Assembly: GCF_014208105.1 (NCBI RefSeq) | Contig: NZ_JACHMQ010000001.1 | Span: forward strand, 992,001-1,056,000 | Direction: 5' to 3' | Length of the DNA stretch: 64,000 nt | Source of the DNA: Actinomadura coerulea | GTDB lineage: Bacteria > Actinomycetota > Actinomycetes > Streptosporangiales > Streptosporangiaceae | The notes under the pieces: model-generated | Databases searched by the model: none | What the model was told of the DNA's origin: nothing | The model's input: the letters and a program-made list of their open reading frames with translations, nothing else | Part shown: positions 59,891-64,000 of the stretch, piece after piece | Layout: each line of letters starts with the position of its first letter | Position numbering within the stretch: position 1 is the stretch's first letter | Translations under genes and position numbers: made by a program

Positions 59891-59900
59891 GGGTAAAGCC
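59891..59900 (+). promoter_or_regulatory. GGGTAAAGCC motif upstream of the GAF-PP2C gene
   Basis: GGGTAAAGCC, about 50 bp before the GTG at 59951, repeats the motif found on the opposite strand at 59770. Upstream sequence GTGATAAGCAGTACAAACA does not give an exact GNNT at the ideal distance. Confidence 0.35.
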
Positions 59901-59950
59901 CTCTTTCTGGCGGGACTGCCGCCGCCCGATCCCGACCAGAGGAGGTGACG

Positions 59951-61270
59951 GTGACGGAGCCCGCCCGCCACCTCGAAGCCGTGCCCGCCCCCGACGCCGA
60001 ACGGGAGCGGCTCGCGGCCGTCCGCCGCTACCGGATCCTCGACACCCCGCCCGACGCCACGTTCGACACCATCGCCTCCCTGGCCGCCCGCAGCTGCGAC
60101 GCGCCGATCGCCACGGTGGCCATCGTCGACGGCGACCGTATCTGGTTCAAGGCGACCCACGGCCTGGAAGGCGTGTCGCAGATCGACCGGGAGCCCGGGC
60201 TGTGCGCCTCCGCCATCCTGCGCGACACCCCGTATGTCGTCACCGACGCGCTCACTGACCCGAGGACGGCCGCCAACCCTCTCGTCCACGGCGGGCTCGG
60301 TGTGCGCTTCTACGCGGCCGCGCCCATCACGACCGCGGACGGGCACCGCCTCGGCACCGTCAACGTGCTGGACACCCGTCCCCGTGACGTGTCCGAGGAG
60401 CAGCTGGCCATCCTGGCCGACCTGGCGGCCTTGGTCGCCCAGGAGCTGGAGCGGCGGCTGTCGTCGATCTGCACCATCACGGCGGAGCGGACCATGCGCA
60501 CCGGCGCCGAGCGTCTGGTGCGCACCCTGCAGCGCACCCTGCTCCCGCCCGCCCTGCCGAAGGTGCCCGGTCTCGACGCCGCCGCCGCGTACCACCCGGT
60601 CTCCCCGGACGAGGTCGGCGGCGACTTCTACGACCTGTTCCCCCTGGACGACGGCCGCTGGGCGTTCTTCCTCGGCGACGTGTGCGGCAAGGGCGCCGAG
60701 GCCGCCGCCCTGACCTCGCTCACCCGCTACACCCTGCGCGCCGCCGCCATCTACGAGCCCGACCCCTGCGCGGTGCTCGGCAACCTCGACGCCGTCCTCA
60801 AGGGGGAGTACCAGAGCGACCCCCGTTTCTGCACCGCCCTGGTCGGCGTCCTCGCTCCGGAACCGGACGGTTCCTTCGCCGTCACGCTGGCCGGGGGCGG
60901 CCATCCGCCCGCCCTGGCGGTCCGCGCGGACGGCACGGTCGAGGCCGTGGAGACACCGGGCGGGCAGCTCATCGGGATACTGCCCGAACCGCGCTTCGCG
61001 CAGGCGGACGTGCGTCTCGCCCCCGGCGACGCCCTCCTGCTGTACACCGACGGCCTCACCGAGGCGCGCGCTCCGGACGGGACGATGCTCGGCGACGAGG
61101 GCCTCACCGCACATCTGACCAGCACGCCCTTCGAAGGAGCGGATAATCTGCTGGCGAACGTCCATAAACTGCTCACGGAACTGGGCGCGGGGGTCAGCGA
61201 CGACACGGCGCTGCTGGCCTTCTCCGTGCCCCGCCGACCCGAACCGTCCGGACAGGAGCCTTCTCGGTGA
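59951..61270 (+). CDS. GAF-domain SpoIIE/PP2C phosphatase
   Basis: A 439-residue protein: GAF domain about 30-165 (RYRILDTPPDATFDTIASLA, IWFKATHGLEGVSQ, LGTVNVLDTRPRDVSEEQLA), short helical linker, then phosphatase from about 190 (TLLPPALPKVPGLDAAAAYH, VGGDFYDLF with Asp 225, GDVCGKGAEAA with Asp 243, LLYTDGLTEAR, GVSDDTALLAF). GTG 59951 is chosen because AGAGGAGG lies five bases upstream; a GTG two codons earlier overlaps that site. Cotranscribed with the following STAS gene (GTGA overlap), its probable substrate. Confidence 0.94.
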   Translation: MTEPARHLEAVPAPDAERERLAAVRRYRILDTPPDATFDTIASLAARSCDAPIATVAIVDGDRIWFKATHGLEGVSQIDREPGLCASAILRDTPYVVTDALTDPRTAANPLVHGGLGVRFYAAAPITTADGHRLGTVNVLDTRPRDVSEEQLAILADLAALVAQELERRLSSICTITAERTMRTGAERLVRTLQRTLLPPALPKVPGLDAAAAYHPVSPDEVGGDFYDLFPLDDGRWAFFLGDVCGKGAEAAALTSLTRYTLRAAAIYEPDPCAVLGNLDAVLKGEYQSDPRFCTALVGVLAPEPDGSFAVTLAGGGHPPALAVRADGTVEAVETPGGQLIGILPEPRFAQADVRLAPGDALLLYTDGLTEARAPDGTMLGDEGLTAHLTSTPFEGADNLLANVHKLLTELGAGVSDDTALLAFSVPRRPEPSGQEPSR

Positions 61271-61626
61271 CCGAGCCCACCTTCACCGTCAACCTCCCGT
61301 CCGAGGAGGCCGAGGTCCCCGTCCTGCGGGTCGCGGGGGACCTCGACTACCACACCGCCCCCCGCCTGCGGGAGGCCCTTGAGGCGCTGACGCTGGCCCC
61401 GGGCGGCGGCGCCGTGCTCGACGTGACGGAGCTGAACTACTGCGACTCCACCGGCATCACCGTGCTCATCGCCGGGTACCGCCGGGCCCAGGCGGCCCAG
61501 AGCAGGATCGTGCTCGCCGGGCTGAACCCCGACCTCACCCGGGTCTTCGAGATCACCGGGCTCGACCAGGTCTTCGCCTTCCACCCCACCGCCGAAGAGG
61601 CCGTCAAGTCGCTGCGCGAGGCGTGA
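61267..61626 (+). CDS. STAS-domain anti-anti-sigma factor, third copy
   Basis: A 119-residue STAS protein: VLRVAGDLDYHTAPRLREAL, AVLDVTELNYCDSTGITVLI with Ser 61, LAGLNPDLTRVFEITGLDQV. GTG 61267 overlaps the phosphatase stop (GTGA). Its tail faces the stop of the LuxR regulator across 15 bp. Confidence 0.94.
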   Translation: MTEPTFTVNLPSEEAEVPVLRVAGDLDYHTAPRLREALEALTLAPGGGAVLDVTELNYCDSTGITVLIAGYRRAQAAQSRIVLAGLNPDLTRVFEITGLDQVFAFHPTAEEAVKSLREA

Positions 61627-61641
61627 GGCCGCCGGACGGCG

Positions 61642-62301
61642 TCAGCCGCGCCGCGGGGTGACGAGGCCGGACTCGTAGGCGAACACGACGAGCTGGGCGC
61701 GGTCCCTGACGTGCAGCTTGGCCAGCACCCTGCTGACGTGCGTCTTCGCGGTGGCCGGACTGATCACCATGTGGGCGGCGATCTCGTCGTTGGACAGGCC
61801 CCTGGCGACCAGGACGGCGACCTCCCGCTCCCTCCTGGTGAGCGTGTCGAGCCCCTCGGGGGCGGGGTCGGGGCGGCGCGCCACGTACTCGCCGATCAGG
61901 CGGCGGGTGATCGCGGGGGACAGCAGCGCGTCGCCGCGGGCCGCGACCCGGACGCCCCGCACCAGGTCCTCCGGCTCGGTGTCCTTGACCATGAACCCGC
62001 AGGCCCCGGCGCGCAGCGCGTTGAAGACGTACTCGTCGAGGCCGTAGTTGGTGAGGATCACGACGTGGACGCCGCTCAGCCGGGGATCGGCGGCGATCAG
62101 CCGGGTCGCCTCGATGCCGTCCATCACCGGCATCTGGATGTCGACGAGGGCGACGTCGGGCCGGTGCTCGGCGGCGAGCGCGACGCCCAGCTCGCCGTTC
62201 GCGGCCTCGGCCACCACCTCGATGTCGTCCTCGATCTCCAGCAGGGCCCGGAAGCCGCCGCGGATGAGCGCCTGGTCGTCCACGAGCAGCACGCGGATCA
62301 T
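61642..62301 (-). CDS. NarL/LuxR-family response regulator
   Basis: A 219-residue regulator: receiver with VLLVDDQALIRGGFRALLE, phosphoacceptor Asp 54 in VALVDIQMPVMDG, and a C-terminal LuxR helix-turn-helix (LTRREREVAVLVARGLSNDE, IAAHMVISPATAKTHVSRVL). ATG 62301 overlaps the kinase stop (ATGA). Cognate partner of the DesK-type kinase. It may control the divergent MFS gene, whose promoter region holds an inverted repeat. Confidence 0.95.
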   Translation of the reverse strand: MIRVLLVDDQALIRGGFRALLEIEDDIEVVAEAANGELGVALAAEHRPDVALVDIQMPVMDGIEATRLIAADPRLSGVHVVILTNYGLDEYVFNALRAGACGFMVKDTEPEDLVRGVRVAARGDALLSPAITRRLIGEYVARRPDPAPEGLDTLTRREREVAVLVARGLSNDEIAAHMVISPATAKTHVSRVLAKLHVRDRAQLVVFAYESGLVTPRRG

Positions 62302-63440
62302 GAGGGGCCGCCCAGGGGGAGTTCGGCGCGCACGGTGAAGCCCCCCTCGGGGCGGGGCTCGGCACGCAGCCGCCCGCCGAGCGCCGCGACGCGCTCGCGC
62401 ATGCCGAGCAGGCCCGTGCCGGGCACCGGCGGCGCGTCCGGGTCGGCCCCGCCGTCGTCGTCGACCTGCACGACCAGCTCCCCGCCCGCGTAGTCGACGC
62501 GCACCGCCGCGGAAGCACCGCCCGCGTGCCTGGAGACGTTCGTCAGCGCCTCCTGGACGATCCGGTAGGCCGCCCGGTCCACTTCGGAGGGCAGGTCGCG
62601 CCGCGTGCCGGAGATCGTCACCGTGGCCGGCAGCCCGATGGAGCGGGCCCGCTCCACCAGGTCGTCGAGCCGGTCGAGGCCGCTGGCTAGGGACTCGCCC
62701 TCGGCGTGGTCGGCGTCGCGCAGCACCTCCAGCGTGGCGCGCAGCTCGCGCATGGCGTCGCCGCTGGCCTCCTGGATGGCCAGCAGGGCGGGCGGGACGT
62801 CCTCGCCGCGCCTGCGCGCCAGGTGGACCGCCACCCCCGCCTGGACCTTGATGATCGAGATGCTGTGCGTGAGGGAGTCGTGCAGCTCCCTGGCGATGCG
62901 CAGGCGCTCCTCGCCGGCGCGGCGCCGGGCGGCCTCCTCGCGGGTGCGCTCGGCCTCGGCGGCCCGCCGCTCGGCCTCCTCCAGGTAGGCCTGCCGGTGC
63001 CGGGTCACCGTCGCGGTCACCCCGGCCGCCACGAACCACCCGACCAGCAGCGAGAGGCTCTGGAGATCGCGCAGGGCCCCGTCGGCGCTCGGCAGCCGCA
63101 CCATCAGGCCGGCGCCCAGGAAGGCCGTGCCCACCAGCGCCGTCGCGAGCCGGTGGCCCGCCCTGAACGCGGCGAACACGGCCACGATGACGGGAAAGGC
63201 GGCCGAGGGGCCCGGCCGGACGTGGGCGGCGAGCGCGAGCATGCAGCCCGCGCTGACGACCAGGGCCGCCAGGGGCGCCCGCCGCCAGGCGACGAGCGCG
63301 AGGGAGCCGGCCAGGGCGGCGGCGAGGTCGAGCGCCCCCGCGTGCGGGGTGATGGCCACGACGACCGACAGGAAGAGGGCCATCGCCACGGCGAGCAGGC
63401 CGTCCTGGACGAGCGGCCGCCACCGGTTCATGGAGCTCAT
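62298..63440 (-). CDS. DesK/NarX-type sensor histidine kinase
   Basis: A 380-residue kinase: four or more N-terminal membrane segments (residues about 10-145, GLLAVAMALFLSVVVAI first), a coiled coil, HisKA_3 with His 187 in IARELHDSLTHSISIIKVQA, and HATPase with YRIVQEALTNVSRHAG and a G2 loop PVPGTGLLGMRERVAALGG. No recognisable input domain, so it probably senses membrane state or a membrane-borne ligand. ATG 63440, with an in-frame ATG at 63431. Confidence 0.95.
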   Translation of the reverse strand: MSSMNRWRPLVQDGLLAVAMALFLSVVVAITPHAGALDLAAALAGSLALVAWRRAPLAALVVSAGCMLALAAHVRPGPSAAFPVIVAVFAAFRAGHRLATALVGTAFLGAGLMVRLPSADGALRDLQSLSLLVGWFVAAGVTATVTRHRQAYLEEAERRAAEAERTREEAARRRAGEERLRIARELHDSLTHSISIIKVQAGVAVHLARRRGEDVPPALLAIQEASGDAMRELRATLEVLRDADHAEGESLASGLDRLDDLVERARSIGLPATVTISGTRRDLPSEVDRAAYRIVQEALTNVSRHAGGASAAVRVDYAGGELVVQVDDDGGADPDAPPVPGTGLLGMRERVAALGGRLRAEPRPEGGFTVRAELPLGGPS

Positions 63441-63497
63441 CCGTGCAGATTAGGGCCGTTTCCACCGGGATTCCTCGGCGGAACGGCGGAGAAATCG

Positions 63498-63515
63498 CTA
63501 CATCTCGCGGTGTAG
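63498..63515. promoter_or_regulatory. CTACA-TGTAG inverted repeat upstream of the MFS gene
   Basis: CTACATCTCGCGGTGTAG has 5-bp arms around eight bases. It lies between the divergent kinase and MFS genes, where the LuxR regulator or a TetR protein might bind. Confidence 0.35.
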
Positions 63516-63604
63516 TGGCAGTGATCGTACGCCCGGGGCGTCAGCGAAAAAGGGCATCCTCGGCGCGATGTGCGCCGACCTGCTCGAACATCACGATGTC
63601 AGGC

Positions 63605-64000
63605 ATGCACACGATCGAAGACAGAGGCGGGATCGGCCCCGGGCGCACGCTCGCCGCGGTGGCCGTCGTGCAGTTCATGGTGTCGCTGGACCTGTCGGTG
63701 GTGAACGTCGGGCTCCCGCGGATCGCCGCGGGCCTCGGGTTCAGCGCGGCCGGGCTGACCTGGGTCATCCACGCCTACGCGCTCTCCTTCGGCGGGCTGC
63801 TCCTGCTGGGGGGCAAGGCCGCCGACCGGTACGGCCGCAAACCCGTCCTCCTGCTCGGGCTCGGCCTGTTCGGCCTGGCGTCCCTCGCCGGCGGCCTGGC
63901 CCAGGAACCCGGCCATCTCGTCGCCGCCCGCGCCGCCCAGGGCGTCGGCGCGGCGGCGCTGGCCCCGGCGGCGCTGGCGCTGCTGACCGCGACGTTCCCC
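63605..64000 (+). CDS. MFS drug exporter (DHA2-like), 5' part only
   Basis: The first 132 codons of an MFS exporter: AAVAVVQFMVSLDLSVVNVG and LPRIAAGLGFSAAGLTWVIH (TM1 with the DHA2 D1 motif), then motif A GKAADRYGRKPVLLLG and RAAQGVGAAALAPAALALLT. The window ends within TM4/5. ATG 63605, or the in-frame ATG at 63596. Divergent from the DesK/LuxR pair, which may regulate it. Confidence 0.88.
   Translation, partial: MHTIEDRGGIGPGRTLAAVAVVQFMVSLDLSVVNVGLPRIAAGLGFSAAGLTWVIHAYALSFGGLLLLGGKAADRYGRKPVLLLGLGLFGLASLAGGLAQEPGHLVAARAAQGVGAAALAPAALALLTATFP

Overview
The window is very GC-rich, gene-dense DNA with strong third-position G/C bias, many GTG/TTG starts and 4-bp ATGA/GTGA overlaps. Family content (DUF397, SpoIIE-type phosphatases with STAS and RsbW-like partners, F420/LLM oxidoreductase, DesK-type kinases, Acc-type acyl-CoA carboxylase, RNase Sa-like ribonuclease) points to a filamentous actinomycete. 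Thermomonosporaceae such as Actinomadura is my best guess; that placement is inference. It looks chromosomal. I saw no tRNA, rRNA, CRISPR array, prophage or intact insertion sequence.

Layout. 1-5.3 kb: GMC oxidoreductase operon under a FadR-like GntR regulator, a YbaK deacylase and a covalent-flavin oxidase. 5.6-9.8 kb: otsA overlapping an RsbW-like ATPase gene tail to tail, a DUF397 gene with a striking upstream TGCA repeat cluster, and a FadD-like ligase. 9.8-17.1 kb: an EmrB/QacA exporter, assorted hydrolases, and a LysR/MDR divergent pair with a textbook operator. 17.2-23.6 kb: complete leucine/isovalerate-type operon (carboxyltransferase, biotin carboxylase, HMG-CoA lyase, acyl-CoA dehydrogenase) divergent from its TetR regulator with two operators. 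23.6-27.1 kb: an unusual membrane VWA/solute-binding fusion plus a second anchored solute-binding protein, with no transporter. 27.3-30.3 kb: second FadD-like ligase and a Zn-knuckle coiled-coil protein. 30.4-34.3 kb: cobalamin uptake and salvage (BtuF-BtuC-BtuD-CbiZ) behind a cobalamin riboswitch, divergent from a TetR-VOC pair.

36-48 kb is a patchwork with several broken genes: a DUF559 protein with an internal gap, a VOC gene with two compensating frameshifts, the last codons of a GntP permease in front of an intact cupin gene, and a frameshifted TPR gene. Between them lie an intact four-gene OpuB/OpuC-type compatible-solute transporter, a DUF72 gene, and a secreted RNase with its barstar.

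48.7-61.6 kb is a stress-signalling island: a SigB/SigF-class sigma factor, a REC-PP2C phosphatase, a CHASE3 histidine kinase, a CheY-like regulator, three STAS anti-anti-sigma proteins, a GAF-PP2C phosphatase, and a 1391-residue protein joining a hybrid histidine kinase, a SpoIIE phosphatase and an RsbW-like ATPase. A GGGTAA motif sits upstream of three of its transcription units, suggesting control by the local sigma factor. The window ends with a DesK/LuxR two-component pair and the start of another drug-exporter gene.

How the genes may work together (inference): the island is a multi-input partner-switching network. Phosphatases would dephosphorylate STAS proteins, which then sequester RsbW-like kinases and free the sigma factor. 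Trehalose synthesis (otsA) and compatible-solute uptake elsewhere in the window are plausible outputs but no promoter link was seen.
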